Shown here: piece after piece, positions 15,939 to 25,132 of the stretch
How positions within the stretch are numbered: position 1 is the stretch's first letter
Layout of the letters: every line of letters begins with the position of its first letter
Assembly: GCA_002390745.1 (NCBI GenBank)
Contig: DGQK01000017.1
Coordinates: forward strand, 1,392-64,549
Reading direction: 5' to 3'
DNA from: Bacteroidetes bacterium UBA4416
GTDB taxonomy: Bacteria; Bacteroidota; Bacteroidia; B-17B0; Aurantibacillaceae
DNA: 63,158 nucleotides
Program-made: the position numbers and the translations under genes
The notes under the pieces: model-generated
Seen by the model: only the letters and a program-made list of their open reading frames with translations
Told to the model about the DNA's origin: nothing
The model's database searches: none

Positions 15939-17264
15939 ATGATACAGAACAGCAAGATATTCACATCCGTCAATAGGATTTCGGGTCCGGATTCCGGATG
16001 GTCTTTTCTTTCCTTCAAAAGCCTGACCCTGTTTCTTCTGGTATTTCTGTTTTACCCGGTGTCTTTCTCGCAAACCACGGCCCAGCCGCCCTTGCCGGGC
16101 TCTTACCCTTTTATCAGGCCGGAGTTAAGCAAGCTGGTGTATGCCAAAGACAGCTCAAGATTCATGGACTTGTTCCGCAGAATGGATGACATGCGGAAGG
16201 GCAGGGTGAAGCGCATCAATATCGCCCATTTTGGCGGCTCGCACATCCAGGCCGGTTTTTGGCCCCAGGTACTGATCAATGGATTTCAGGCGACCGGAAA
16301 CTACGAAGGCGGAGGCTTGTTCATTTTTCCGTTCAAAGCGGTAAAGACCAATAATCCCAGTTTTTTCAGGTCATTCAGCTACGGCAAGTGGAAGCGCTGC
16401 CGCTGTGCTGTAACGAAGGAGATGTGCGACAATATGGGAATGGCCGGCATGGCAGCTGTTACCAACGATAGCCTCAGCACATTCGGATTTAAATTACTGG
16501 ATGTTGTTCGCCCTAAAGCAGTCAATTCGGTAAAGGTATACCACAATTTCAACTCCAGCTTTGAGCTTGCACTCAACCACGAGTCGGCCCTGCATTTCGT
16601 CCGCAAGGATTATGAGAAAAAAGGGTATAGCGAATTTACCTTTGAATCGATGGTAGACTCCCTGAACTTTGTGGTGATCAGGCGCGATACGTTGCGTAAA
16701 GATTTTATGCTCCGCGGCATGAGTGCCGAAAGTTCAGAGCCCGGATTCTATTATGCCGCTATGGGCGTGAATGGCGCGGCGTCCGGCTCTTTCCTGAGGT
16801 GCCCCGAGTTTGTGAACGAGCTGAAAAGTATTCCGCCCGACCTGGTGATCTTTTCCCTGGGAGTGAATGATACGCATGACGTCAATTTCAGCAAGCAGGC
16901 CTTTATCAATAAGTACGACAGCCTTGTGGCCAACATCAAAAAAGTATCGCCTGATTGCGCCTTTCTTTTTGTGACCACTACCGATAATTACATGAACCGG
17001 AAAACGGCGAACAAGCGCCCGATTAAAGCCGCGGAAGCCGCCTATGAGCTCGCCGAAAAGCATAAAGGCGCGGTATACGACCTGTATGCGGTAATGGGCG
17101 GTTACAAGTCGATCTACAAATGGTACAAGGCCGGATTGGCAGCCAAGGACAAGGTGCATTTCAACGCGCGTGGATACAGGCTCATTGCCAATATGATGTA
17201 CCAGGCGATTGATAAGAGTTACCAGAATAATACAAAGATCAAAGATAAAGAAACAAAGAATTGA
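15939..17264 (+). CDS. second SGNH-hydrolase-like periplasmic protein
   Basis: 441 residues. The N-terminal hydrophobic segment (LTLFLLVFLFYPVSFSQ) looks like a cleaved signal. SGNH blocks: INIAHFGGSHIQAGFW (Ser kept; the GDS Asp replaced by Gly), LVIFSLGVNDTHD (Asn block) and AAKDKVHFNARGY (Asp-x-x-His). It parallels the preceding gene domain for domain, but the two share limited sequence, suggesting distinct steps or substrates. It ends in a lysine-rich tail. The start is set by AGGAGG 5 nt upstream. The MBOAT gene begins 68 nt downstream across a palindromic spacer. Confidence 0.82.
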   Translation: MIQNSKIFTSVNRISGPDSGWSFLSFKSLTLFLLVFLFYPVSFSQTTAQPPLPGSYPFIRPELSKLVYAKDSSRFMDLFRRMDDMRKGRVKRINIAHFGGSHIQAGFWPQVLINGFQATGNYEGGGLFIFPFKAVKTNNPSFFRSFSYGKWKRCRCAVTKEMCDNMGMAGMAAVTNDSLSTFGFKLLDVVRPKAVNSVKVYHNFNSSFELALNHESALHFVRKDYEKKGYSEFTFESMVDSLNFVVIRRDTLRKDFMLRGMSAESSEPGFYYAAMGVNGAASGSFLRCPEFVNELKSIPPDLVIFSLGVNDTHDVNFSKQAFINKYDSLVANIKKVSPDCAFLFVTTTDNYMNRKTANKRPIKAAEAAYELAEKHKGAVYDLYAVMGGYKSIYKWYKAGLAAKDKVHFNARGYRLIANMMYQAIDKSYQNNTKIKDKETKN

Positions 17265-17326
17265 GATGTGAGATATGAGTAGTGAGATTCGTTTTATCTC
17301 ACATCTCTTATCTCAATACTCACATC
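17263..17326. repeat. nested palindromic spacer between SGNH and MBOAT genes
   Basis: Outer arms GATGTGAG (17265-17272) / CTCACATC (17319-17326) and inner arms GTGAGAT (17282-17288) / ATCTCAC (17296-17302), built from variations of GAGATATGAG. It overlaps the SGNH stop codon and ends 6 nt before the MBOAT ATG. It resembles the simple GAGAT/ATGAG intergenic palindromes seen in some Bacteroidota (recollection). Confidence 0.6.
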
Positions 17327-17332
17327 CGACAT

Positions 17333-19000
17333 ATGTTCGACGACATCCTCACATATTTGAAGCCTTATCTCTTTTACGTAAAAGGCCAGCCGGTTATTTT
17401 CACGCAGCTCTACTTCTGGGGATTCTTTGCGGTGGTGCTGGGGATCTATTCGCTGATCTACAGGCAAAACAAAGCGCGTACGATCTACCTTCTGCTGGTC
17501 AGCTTTTTCTTTTATTACAAAACCAGCGGTGTTTTTCTTATCCTGCTGATCTTTACGATCATCAGTGATTATAACTGGGGAAGGCTCATTGCGGCCAGCA
17601 CATCGGTGGCCAGGAAAAAGCTTTACCTCACCTGCAGCCTTGTGCTCAACCTTAGCCTGCTTTGCTATTTCAAGTATGCTTATTTTTTTGTGGAAAGCGT
17701 CAACCAGCTGGGAAATACGCACCTGGAGTTCTTCAACCATTTTACCAGTTTCAGCAATACGTTCTTAGGAACAACAGATCCGATCGATAAACTCATACTA
17801 CCGGTTGGTATTTCCTTTTTCACTTTTCAGTCAATCTCCTACACCGTTGATATATACAGGGAAAAGATAAAGCCCGTGACTTCTATTTTCGATTACGGGT
17901 TCTTTGTCTGTTTCTTTCCGCATCTGGTGGCCGGGCCTATTGTAAAGGCCAATGAGTTCCTTTACCAGATCTACCAGCCTTATAACCTGAGCAAAAAGGA
18001 GTTTGGCATGGCTGTGTTCTGGATCATTAACGGGCTTGGCAAAAAGATCCTGGCCGATTATATCGCCGTCAATTACATCGACCGCATCTTCGACAGCCCT
18101 ACCTACTATTCGGGAGTAGAAACCATTTTCGGGATATTCGGCTACTCCCTGCAGATCTATGCCGATTTCAGCGGCTATACCGATATTGCCATCGGCGTGG
18201 CCTTGCTATTGGGCTACAGGCTCAGGACCAATTTCAAGTCGCCGTACAAAGCCCAGGATGTGAGCGAGTTCTGGAAGCGCTGGCACATCTCTTTATCGTC
18301 GTGGCTCAAAGATTACCTCTACATCCCTTTAGGAGGCAACAAGCACGGCACTATTGGCTCTTATGTTTGCATTGCACTTCTCGCCGGGGTGCTCATTATG
18401 CTTACCGGAAAGATGTGGTTGTTATTGGTTCTTTTGCTGGTTGCCATGGTGTTTGTGCTGTTGGCTTATTTCTTTCCGAAGGTAAAGCAGAGTGTAAACA
18501 CCAATATCAATTTACTTGTGACGATGCTGCTTGGAGGCCTCTGGCACGGCAGCTCCTGGCTTTTCCTCATTTGGGGAGGCCTCAATGGCGTAGGCCTTGT
18601 CATCCATAAGCTCTGGCTGAAGATTTCGCCATTCAAAAACAGCGGGTCGTTTGCCATCAAAGCGCTGTGTGTGTTCGTTACCCTAAGCTTTATCAGCTTC
18701 ACCAGGATCTTTTTCCGGAGCGACAGCCTCGACACCGTCAACCTGATCTTCGATCGTATTACCAATCATCTGGGGCTTGAGCTGATCTTCGATGTCATCA
18801 GGGGTTACTGGGTAGTGTTTATGGTTATTGCGCTTGGTTACCTCATCCACTGGATTCCCGAGCGAAACAAGCAGGCTTACCGCGAGCGTTTTGCCGGGCT
18901 TTCAGTTCCGGCTATGGCTACAACAGTGGTGGTTGCTGTGTTCTGCATCTATCAGCTGATCAGCGGCGAAATGCAGCCTTTTATCTATTTCCAGTTTTAA
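17333..19000 (+). CDS. MBOAT-family membrane O-acyltransferase (AlgI/PatA-like)
   Basis: 555 residues from ATG 17333 (MFDDILTYLKP). An upstream GTG frame at 17282 runs through the palindrome and is rejected. About 11 membrane segments. MBOAT hallmarks: LPVGISFFTFQSISYTVDIYR, HLVAGPIVK, YADFSGYTDIAIG, SEFWKRWHISLSSWLKDYLYIPLGGNK, and the catalytic His in LLGGLWHGSSWLFLIWGG. AlgI/PatA-type enzymes pass acetyl groups from the cytoplasm to periplasmic SGNH-type transferases that acetylate polysaccharide or peptidoglycan. The two upstream SGNH proteins complete such a module, located just before the exopolysaccharide cluster. Confidence 0.93.
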   Translation: MFDDILTYLKPYLFYVKGQPVIFTQLYFWGFFAVVLGIYSLIYRQNKARTIYLLLVSFFFYYKTSGVFLILLIFTIISDYNWGRLIAASTSVARKKLYLTCSLVLNLSLLCYFKYAYFFVESVNQLGNTHLEFFNHFTSFSNTFLGTTDPIDKLILPVGISFFTFQSISYTVDIYREKIKPVTSIFDYGFFVCFFPHLVAGPIVKANEFLYQIYQPYNLSKKEFGMAVFWIINGLGKKILADYIAVNYIDRIFDSPTYYSGVETIFGIFGYSLQIYADFSGYTDIAIGVALLLGYRLRTNFKSPYKAQDVSEFWKRWHISLSSWLKDYLYIPLGGNKHGTIGSYVCIALLAGVLIMLTGKMWLLLVLLLVAMVFVLLAYFFPKVKQSVNTNINLLVTMLLGGLWHGSSWLFLIWGGLNGVGLVIHKLWLKISPFKNSGSFAIKALCVFVTLSFISFTRIFFRSDSLDTVNLIFDRITNHLGLELIFDVIRGYWVVFMVIALGYLIHWIPERNKQAYRERFAGLSVPAMATTVVVAVFCIYQLISGEMQPFIYFQF

Positions 19001-19474
19001 GCATCAAAAGATAGTTGCAGTCCATATCATTTTGCTGTGCCGAATTTGCAGACGGATGCAGCTCCTGTAGGTAATACTACGTGATGGATGTGCACAGAAA
19101 AATAACGTATTTGTCACATCGGGTCGCGTATAAACCCTTGTGGTAAATCGGGATTTTGTGATTTCCTGTGTCAGGAAATTTTTAAATTGCCGGGATTCGG
19201 CCGGCTCAAGTCTTTAATATGATTGACGCTACGTTTTTCGGATAGCAGATGCCGAAATTCGGAGATCAAAAATGCCGATCCGGCATGGCAAAAACCGGGT
19301 TAAGTGGGATTTATTTACGCACTGTTTTAAAACGTTAATTCGTCTGTGTTTTGTGCTAAAACGGACATCTTTTTAACAAATTATGACTAGCTTTGCGCCT
19401 TCTTGTGCGGCCTGTGAAAATGGGACTGAGCAGGCGAAGCTGTAAGTTGTTCAAAGGTTTTTTTTACTTAAATT
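19001..19474. other. 474-bp intergenic region upstream of the polysaccharide locus
   Basis: No gene is supported. A TAGCTTTG box at 19388-19395 (TAnnTTTG) is a plausible -7 element for the epimerase operon, giving a ~75-nt leader; no good -33 TTG is seen. GC-rich inverted motifs (CCGGGATTCGGCCGG near 19190 and GCCGATCCGGC near 19274) could form weak hairpins that end the MBOAT transcript. Confidence 0.5.
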
Positions 19475-20482
19475 ATGTCGGAAATTCACCATTCTCTCAG
19501 CAACTCACGTGTCCTTGTGACAGGAGGTGCAGGTTTCATCGGTTCTAATTTGTGCGAGAATTTACTTCAGCATGGCAACGAGGTCGTATGCCTCGATAAT
19601 TTTTCGACCGGTAAGCGCGAAAATATTCATGCATTTTTGGGACAAAAAAATTTCACGCTCATCGAAGGTGATATCCGTGATGCAGGTGTATGTGCCAGGG
19701 CCATGCAGGGAGTAGACGTTGTTCTGCAGCAGGCGGCGCTCGGCTCTGTGCCGCGTTCTATCAACGATCCTGTTACGAGCAACGAAGTGAATGTAAGCGG
19801 CTTTCTCAATGTGCTGGTAGCAGCGCGCGATGCAAAGGTGAAACGCCTGGTATATGCTGCCAGCTCTTCTACTTACGGCGATTCCGAAACATTGCCCAAA
19901 ACGGAAGAGGTTATCGGCAAGCCCTTATCGCCTTATGCTGTGACGAAATATGTAAACGAGCTGTATGCGCATGTGTTTCGCCTCAATTACGGGCTCGATA
20001 CCATTGGCCTGCGTTACTTCAATGTGTATGGCAGGCGCCAAGATCCCAACGGAGCCTATGCAGCTGCTATTCCCAAATTTACGCAGGCGCTGATGCGGCA
20101 TGAGTCGCCGGTGATCAACGGCGACGGTACCAACTCGCGCGATTTTACCTATATTGATAACGTGATCCGCATGAATCACCTGGCTGCTACCACCACCAAT
20201 CCGGAGGCTATCGGCGAAGTATTTAACACCGCTGTGGGCGACCGTACCGATCTGAATATGCTGGTGAGCCTGCTGAAGAGCAACCTTGCGGAATACGATC
20301 CGGCGATTGCTTCTGTTCCGGTAACTCATGGGCCCGCCCGCCTGGGCGATATCCCACACTCCCTGGCTTCCATCGATAAGGCCAGGCGTATCCTCGGGTA
20401 TGAGCCGAGCCACCATCTGGAGGCCGGATTGAAAGAAGCCGTAAGCTGGTACTGGGAAAACCTGAGGGAAAAGTCATTGTAA
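19475..20482 (+). CDS. NAD-dependent sugar epimerase (UDP-N-acetylglucosamine 4-epimerase type, WbpP-like)
   Basis: 335 residues, extended short-chain dehydrogenase. The nucleotide site is VLVTGGAGFIGSNLCENLL, and the catalytic residues lie in YAASSSTYGD and SPYAVTKYVNE (YxxxK). RYFNVYGRRQDPNGAYAAAIPKF is typical of the GNE/WbpP/TviC group that interconverts UDP-GlcNAc/GalNAc or their uronates. It is the first gene of the polysaccharide operon and ends 6 nt before the flippase GTG. It supplies an activated sugar for the chain; the exact epimer is not determinable from sequence alone. Confidence 0.9.
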   Translation: MSEIHHSLSNSRVLVTGGAGFIGSNLCENLLQHGNEVVCLDNFSTGKRENIHAFLGQKNFTLIEGDIRDAGVCARAMQGVDVVLQQAALGSVPRSINDPVTSNEVNVSGFLNVLVAARDAKVKRLVYAASSSTYGDSETLPKTEEVIGKPLSPYAVTKYVNELYAHVFRLNYGLDTIGLRYFNVYGRRQDPNGAYAAAIPKFTQALMRHESPVINGDGTNSRDFTYIDNVIRMNHLAATTTNPEAIGEVFNTAVGDRTDLNMLVSLLKSNLAEYDPAIASVPVTHGPARLGDIPHSLASIDKARRILGYEPSHHLEAGLKEAVSWYWENLREKSL

Positions 20483-20488
20483 CAAAAC

Positions 20489-21946
20489 GTGAGCACACTT
20501 AAAGACCGGGCCATTAAAGGGGTGATGTGGAGCGCTATCGAGCGCTTCGGCAACCAGGGCATTCAGTTCATCATCGGGCTGATCCTGGCCCGCCTGCTGA
20601 TGCCGGAAGATTACGGACTGATCGGCATGCTGCTCGTCTTCATTTCGGTAGCGCAGGTGTTTGTGGAGGGCGGCTTTTCGTCGGCGCTGATTCGAAAAAC
20701 GCAACCAACGGCCAATGATTATTCCACAGCATTCTGGTTTAACCTGTTTGCTGCGCTTGTACTTTACGGCCTGATCTTTTTCTGTTCTCCCTTTATTGCT
20801 GCTTTCTACAATGAACCTTTACTAGAGTCTATTGCAAGAGTTACAGGTTTAACCATCATCATCAGCGCTTTCGGCATTATTCAGAAAACGATTCTGACAA
20901 AGCGACTTGATTTCAAATCACAGGCTAAGCTCAATATTACAGCGATCGTCATCAGTGGCATTACCGGAGTTGTGTTTGCCTGGAGTGGTTATGGTGTATG
21001 GGCTCTTGTGGTACAAAGCCTTGCCAAAGCCTTACTGGTAAACGCTGGTTTCTGGATCATCAGCCGTTGGAGGCCTAAAGCTGTTTTTTCTAAATTATCG
21101 TTCAAAGAGTTGTTTGGTTTCGGTTCTAATCTTCTGATTTCGGGATTAATCAACGCAGTTTCTGAAAACCTGTATGCACTGATCATCGGGAAGCTTTATA
21201 ATGCCAAGAGCCTGGGATTTTACACGCGAGCCAACCAGTTTCAGAAACTGCCGGTGAGCAGCATTTATGGTGCAATAGGTGCGGTGACTTATCCTGTTCT
21301 GGCTGAAATCAAGGATGACAGAGAAAAACTCCATGGAGCCTACCGTTCGATGATCCGTATGGTAGCTTTTGCACTGTTCCCGGTTATGGCCATCTTAGGT
21401 ATGGTATCAGAGCCGATGATCAAAGTCGTTCTGACGGACAAATGGTTGCCCTCTGTTCCCTTATTGCAGATCCTGTGCATCGTTGGTGCTTTTTATCCAT
21501 TGCATGCGATCAATCTGGATATCCTGAAAGTGAAAGGACGTTCGGATCTTTTTCTCAGGTTGGAAATTATCAAACAGGCTCTCAATGTTCTGATGATCGT
21601 TATCTGCTATCGTTGGGGTGTGTACGGGCTGGTGTGGGGTTCGGTAGCCTTAAACGCAGTATGCTACTATATTAACTCATTTTATTCCAAATCCATTGTC
21701 GGTTATGGGATTAAGGATCAGATGGCGGATTTGTTCACGATAGGTTTGGTCTCTTTCTCCATGATGCTCATTCTGTTTGTTGCTAACCAGTTGATCCAAA
21801 CTGATCTGTTGAAATTGATCGTTCTGCCTGTGCTGGGCATAGGTTCTTACATGGTGATCAGCAGGCTGGCAGCGATACATGAGTTATCGCGTCTTGCCGA
21901 AATCGTATCTATTATTTCAAAAAAACTAAAACCCCATCATATATGA
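20489..21946 (+). CDS. Wzx/WzxC-type polysaccharide flippase
   Basis: 485 residues, start GTG 20489 just after the epimerase. MOP-superfamily pattern of 12-14 membrane helices. The N-terminus SAIERFGNQGIQFIIGLILARLLMPEDYGLIGML and FVEGGFSSALIRKTQPTANDYSTAFWFNL are characteristic of the WzxC/lipopolysaccharide biosynthesis protein group (Polysacc_synt_C family). Expected to flip lipid-linked repeat units to the periplasm for polymerisation. Its stop overlaps the next ATG (ATGA), so it is translationally coupled to the WbqC gene. Confidence 0.92.
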   Translation: MSTLKDRAIKGVMWSAIERFGNQGIQFIIGLILARLLMPEDYGLIGMLLVFISVAQVFVEGGFSSALIRKTQPTANDYSTAFWFNLFAALVLYGLIFFCSPFIAAFYNEPLLESIARVTGLTIIISAFGIIQKTILTKRLDFKSQAKLNITAIVISGITGVVFAWSGYGVWALVVQSLAKALLVNAGFWIISRWRPKAVFSKLSFKELFGFGSNLLISGLINAVSENLYALIIGKLYNAKSLGFYTRANQFQKLPVSSIYGAIGAVTYPVLAEIKDDREKLHGAYRSMIRMVAFALFPVMAILGMVSEPMIKVVLTDKWLPSVPLLQILCIVGAFYPLHAINLDILKVKGRSDLFLRLEIIKQALNVLMIVICYRWGVYGLVWGSVALNAVCYYINSFYSKSIVGYGIKDQMADLFTIGLVSFSMMLILFVANQLIQTDLLKLIVLPVLGIGSYMVISRLAAIHELSRLAEIVSIISKKLKPHHI

Positions 21947-22710
21947 AGCTGGCGGCCATGCAGCCTTATTTCTTTCCGTATATCGGTTATTTTCAGTGTA
22001 TCCACGCGGTGGATAAGTACCTTATCTACGATCGTTTGAACTACATTTATCAGGGCTGGGTAGACCGTAACAGGCTCGTTGATAAAAGCGGCCAGATCTT
22101 CTACATAAGGCCAAGCCTGAAAGATGCTTCGGTTTCAAAACTGATCGGCGAGATCGAATTACAACCGAAGCAGTTCTGGAGAAAAAAACTGATCAAAACC
22201 CTTCAATTCTCCTACGCCGGAGCGCCTTTTTATGAAGAAACGCTGGCATTGGTTTCCAATATTTTGTCTTATGAGACCGAATCGCTGAGTGAATTTAATT
22301 TTTTAGGCATTAAATCGATCTGCGAATTCCTGGAGATTGATACAGAGCTTAGCAATGACACCCAAAAGTTCGATGAATTGGAGAAAGAGCTTAGCGGCTT
22401 AAAAGAGGCTTTGCTCATGAACGGCGAAGAAACAGTGGAGCTTAAAATTACACGGGCCGTTGAGCTATGCAGGATAGAAGGAGCGGATACCTTCATTAAT
22501 GCTATCGGCGGTGTAGATCTTTATCCTAGCTCCTTTTTTAAAGAGCAGGATGTAGAGTTGAAATTTATCCGTACCAGTCCTATCCGTTATACGCAGTTTA
22601 CTGCTGATTTTGTTCCGGGTTTGTCTATTATCGATGTCCTGATGCACAACGGAAAGGAAGGAACCAAACAATTACTGACACAATACGAATTAATCGATGG
22701 AAGAAAATAA
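21943..22710 (+). CDS. WbqC-family protein
   Basis: 255 residues. The family opening is present: AAMQPYFFPYIGYFQCIHAVDKYLIYDRLNYIYQGWVDRNR, then later INAIGGVDLYP. WbqC-like proteins are frequent in O-antigen and capsule clusters. Their reaction is not settled; a role in attaching amino-acid or acyl-amino substituents to sugars has been suggested. No signal or membrane segment, so cytoplasmic. It overlaps the flippase by 4 nt and the following methyltransferase by 14 nt. Confidence 0.88.
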   Translation: MKLAAMQPYFFPYIGYFQCIHAVDKYLIYDRLNYIYQGWVDRNRLVDKSGQIFYIRPSLKDASVSKLIGEIELQPKQFWRKKLIKTLQFSYAGAPFYEETLALVSNILSYETESLSEFNFLGIKSICEFLEIDTELSNDTQKFDELEKELSGLKEALLMNGEETVELKITRAVELCRIEGADTFINAIGGVDLYPSSFFKEQDVELKFIRTSPIRYTQFTADFVPGLSIIDVLMHNGKEGTKQLLTQYELIDGRK

Positions 22711-23383
22711 TTACTGGGTCGAATTCTGGAAAACCAACCAGGTGATCTATCGGGAAAGTGCCCACGAAAAAGTAGGGCGGACCATCAAAGGCGTACCTAT
22801 CCGCGATGAGGACTGGCGCATTGTGCTGCAAGATCTGGAAGCTTCGATGGAGCTGAATTCAGAAGATGATGTGCTTGATGTGGCTGCCGGATCTGGTGTT
22901 ATTTCTGTGCCTTTTTCAAAAAAAGCGAGGTCAGTAACAGCGGTAGATATCTCTCCGCCGTTGCTTGCCGAAATAGACAAAATAGGTGGTGTGGAAACCA
23001 TATTGGCGGATGCGCGGGAAATTGAATTTGAAGAAGGACGTTTTTCAAAAATAGTCCTGTATTTTGCCTTGCAGCATTTTTCGGAAAAGGAAACGGTTCT
23101 CTTATTCGGGAAAATGTGGAGATGGCTGAAACCCGGAGGGATCCTTTACATCGGAGATATTCCTGATGCCGCCAGGAAATTTTCTTTTTTCAATACTGCG
23201 GACCGGCAAGCCGCGTATTTCCGCTCGATTAGGGATGATTCGCCAATTATCGGTTATTGGTTTACCAGGGACTTCATGGAGAAACTCGGAAGTTATACCG
23301 GGTTCTCGTCCTGCAGCTCTTTGGACCAGCCTTCTGAATATATTAACGCTCATTACCGTTTCGATGCAAAGTTCGTTAAGTAA
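22697..23383 (+). CDS. class I SAM-dependent methyltransferase
   Basis: 228 residues. Rossmann motif I is DVLDVAAGSGVISVPF, the post-I acidic is AVDISPP, motif II is SKIVLYFALQHF, and LKPGGILYIGDI is the typical post-motif segment. Likely modifies a sugar or lipid intermediate of this locus. It overlaps both neighbours (14 nt upstream, 20 nt downstream). No closer assignment is possible. Confidence 0.85.
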   Translation: MEENNYWVEFWKTNQVIYRESAHEKVGRTIKGVPIRDEDWRIVLQDLEASMELNSEDDVLDVAAGSGVISVPFSKKARSVTAVDISPPLLAEIDKIGGVETILADAREIEFEEGRFSKIVLYFALQHFSEKETVLLFGKMWRWLKPGGILYIGDIPDAARKFSFFNTADRQAAYFRSIRDDSPIIGYWFTRDFMEKLGSYTGFSSCSSLDQPSEYINAHYRFDAKFVK

Positions 23384-24353
23384 TCCATCGCCCATAGTCA
23401 GTGTTTTGCTGATCACATATAACCAAAAGGATTATATTGCGCAGGCCATTGAATCGGTGCTTATGCAGAAAACGGATTTTCCCTTCGAAGTGCTGATCGG
23501 CGACGACTGTTCTACAGACGGCACTTCTGCCATTGTGGGAAGTTATGCAGACGCTCACCCGGATCAGATCAGGCTGGTAGGCTCGGAGCATAATGTAGGC
23601 GGTATTGCTAATGAAAGGCGTCTGATGGAACAGGCTCAGGGAAAATACCTGGCTTTCCTGGAAGGCGATGATTTCTGGACGGATGATCGAAAACTACAAA
23701 AGCAGGTTGAATTCCTGGAAGCGAATCCTGAATATGGGTTAGTGCATGGTGATGTCAATCACCTTTATGAAGACAGCGGAAAGTTGATCGGGGCGTTTAA
23801 CAAAACAACCGGCGTCCATATTCCTGATGGCTGGATCTTTTCTAAGTTAATGGCCCCGGCCCATTTGATAAAGACCATGACTGTCTGTTTTCGCAAAGAT
23901 ATCGTAGACCGGAACTTTAATTACAATACTGTGATTGAGCGTGGTTGGCTTTTGACAGATCTTCCGCTGTGGCTTGAAATTTCCAGGCATTCGAAAGTAC
24001 ATTACATAGATGAGGTTCTCGCGACCTACCGCCTTAGAACCGAAAGTGCCAGCCAGTCAGCCTTCCCCGAAAAAAAGCTCAGGTTTTACCGGTCTGTATT
24101 TGATATGTTTGATTTTTATACTGATAAATATAACTGTGATAAGGAAACGCTGATGGCTATTGATGAATACCGGTTTACTACCTTTTTAAGATTCAGCCTG
24201 CTCCTGAGCGATGCCGCTATCCTGGCTCCTTTGACCTTAAAAATTAAGAGTGGCCGTCGTCCAGGTGTGAAGCCGTTATTCATGTACAGGCTCATAAAGA
24301 CTCCTGCCTTATTTAATGCGGCATCCTGGCTATACAGAAAATTGAAGGCATGA
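23364..24353 (+). CDS. family 2 glycosyltransferase
   Basis: 329 residues from ATG 23364 (MQSSLSNPSPIVSVLLITYNQKDYI); the frame is open further upstream, but only inside the methyltransferase gene. GT-A fold: SVLLITYNQKDY, LIGDDCSTDGT, and the acidic motif FLEGDDFWTDDRKLQKQ. This group of GT2 enzymes shows the EGDD/WTD signature common in capsule loci. Inverting, cytoplasmic face of the membrane. It overlaps the next gene by 4 nt (ATGA). Confidence 0.9.
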   Translation: MQSSLSNPSPIVSVLLITYNQKDYIAQAIESVLMQKTDFPFEVLIGDDCSTDGTSAIVGSYADAHPDQIRLVGSEHNVGGIANERRLMEQAQGKYLAFLEGDDFWTDDRKLQKQVEFLEANPEYGLVHGDVNHLYEDSGKLIGAFNKTTGVHIPDGWIFSKLMAPAHLIKTMTVCFRKDIVDRNFNYNTVIERGWLLTDLPLWLEISRHSKVHYIDEVLATYRLRTESASQSAFPEKKLRFYRSVFDMFDFYTDKYNCDKETLMAIDEYRFTTFLRFSLLLSDAAILAPLTLKIKSGRRPGVKPLFMYRLIKTPALFNAASWLYRKLKA

Positions 24354-25132
24354 AGATCAATCCTAAATTAAAGAGACTCATTTACTGGGGGCATCTGAGC
24401 AAAGACAAGGTTAATGCTTACCAGAAGGTTATCCGTGATGCCGAGTGGGATGCTATCGAAAGCCATATTCCGGAAGGTTCCCATTTTTTGGATGTGGGGT
24501 GTGGATCAGGGTATTCCTTATGGAAAGCGGCGACACGAAAATTATGTGATGCTTCCGGAGTTGATCCTGCTCCAAATACATTCGGAGTTAAATTCGAAAA
24601 TCGTGATTTGAATATCAGGCAAGGATTTGCAGAGTCGATTCCCTTCAACGATGCCATGTTTGATGTTGTTTACAGCAGCCATGTGATCGAACACGTGGAA
24701 GATATTGACAAATCTCTTCAGGAAATTAACCGGGTTGCCAAGGATGATGGAACGGTTATAATCCTGGTTCCCACAGCGGAATCTGCCTGGATCAATTTTT
24801 TTTCGAGTATGCTTTTCACGACACACCTCAGGATCTTGCGCTTCCTGGCCAGGCCTATTACCAAATCGAAGCGGACAAAGCTGAAACATGTGTTTTTTAC
24901 CTATTCTCATGGGAAAGATGAGAAAACGGTTTTTTATGATATTCGCCATTACAGGATAAGGGCCTGGAAACGTATTTTGGACCGCTACTTCCAGGTAGAC
25001 GAAGTGATACGTCCCTTCTTCTATCCATTTCCGGATTATATCCAGTTATTCAAAGCGCATAAAAGCGAAAAATTCAGTAGTAGTGTTGCCTTTATCTGCC
25101 GTAAAAAGCCAATCGAAAACTCCCGGTTATGA
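24350..25132 (+). CDS. class I SAM-dependent methyltransferase
   Basis: 260 residues. Motif I is SHFLDVGCGSGYSLWKAA, followed by GVDPAPN, FDVVYSSHVIEHVEDIDKSLQEINRVAKDDGTVIILVPT. The EHV and late-helix composition are typical of Methyltransf_11/23 enzymes. It is not similar enough to the upstream methyltransferase to be a recent duplicate. It overlaps neighbours by 4 nt on both sides. Probably methylates a sugar or terminal group of the glycan. Confidence 0.87.
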   Translation: MKINPKLKRLIYWGHLSKDKVNAYQKVIRDAEWDAIESHIPEGSHFLDVGCGSGYSLWKAATRKLCDASGVDPAPNTFGVKFENRDLNIRQGFAESIPFNDAMFDVVYSSHVIEHVEDIDKSLQEINRVAKDDGTVIILVPTAESAWINFFSSMLFTTHLRILRFLARPITKSKRTKLKHVFFTYSHGKDEKTVFYDIRHYRIRAWKRILDRYFQVDEVIRPFFYPFPDYIQLFKAHKSEKFSSSVAFICRKKPIENSRL

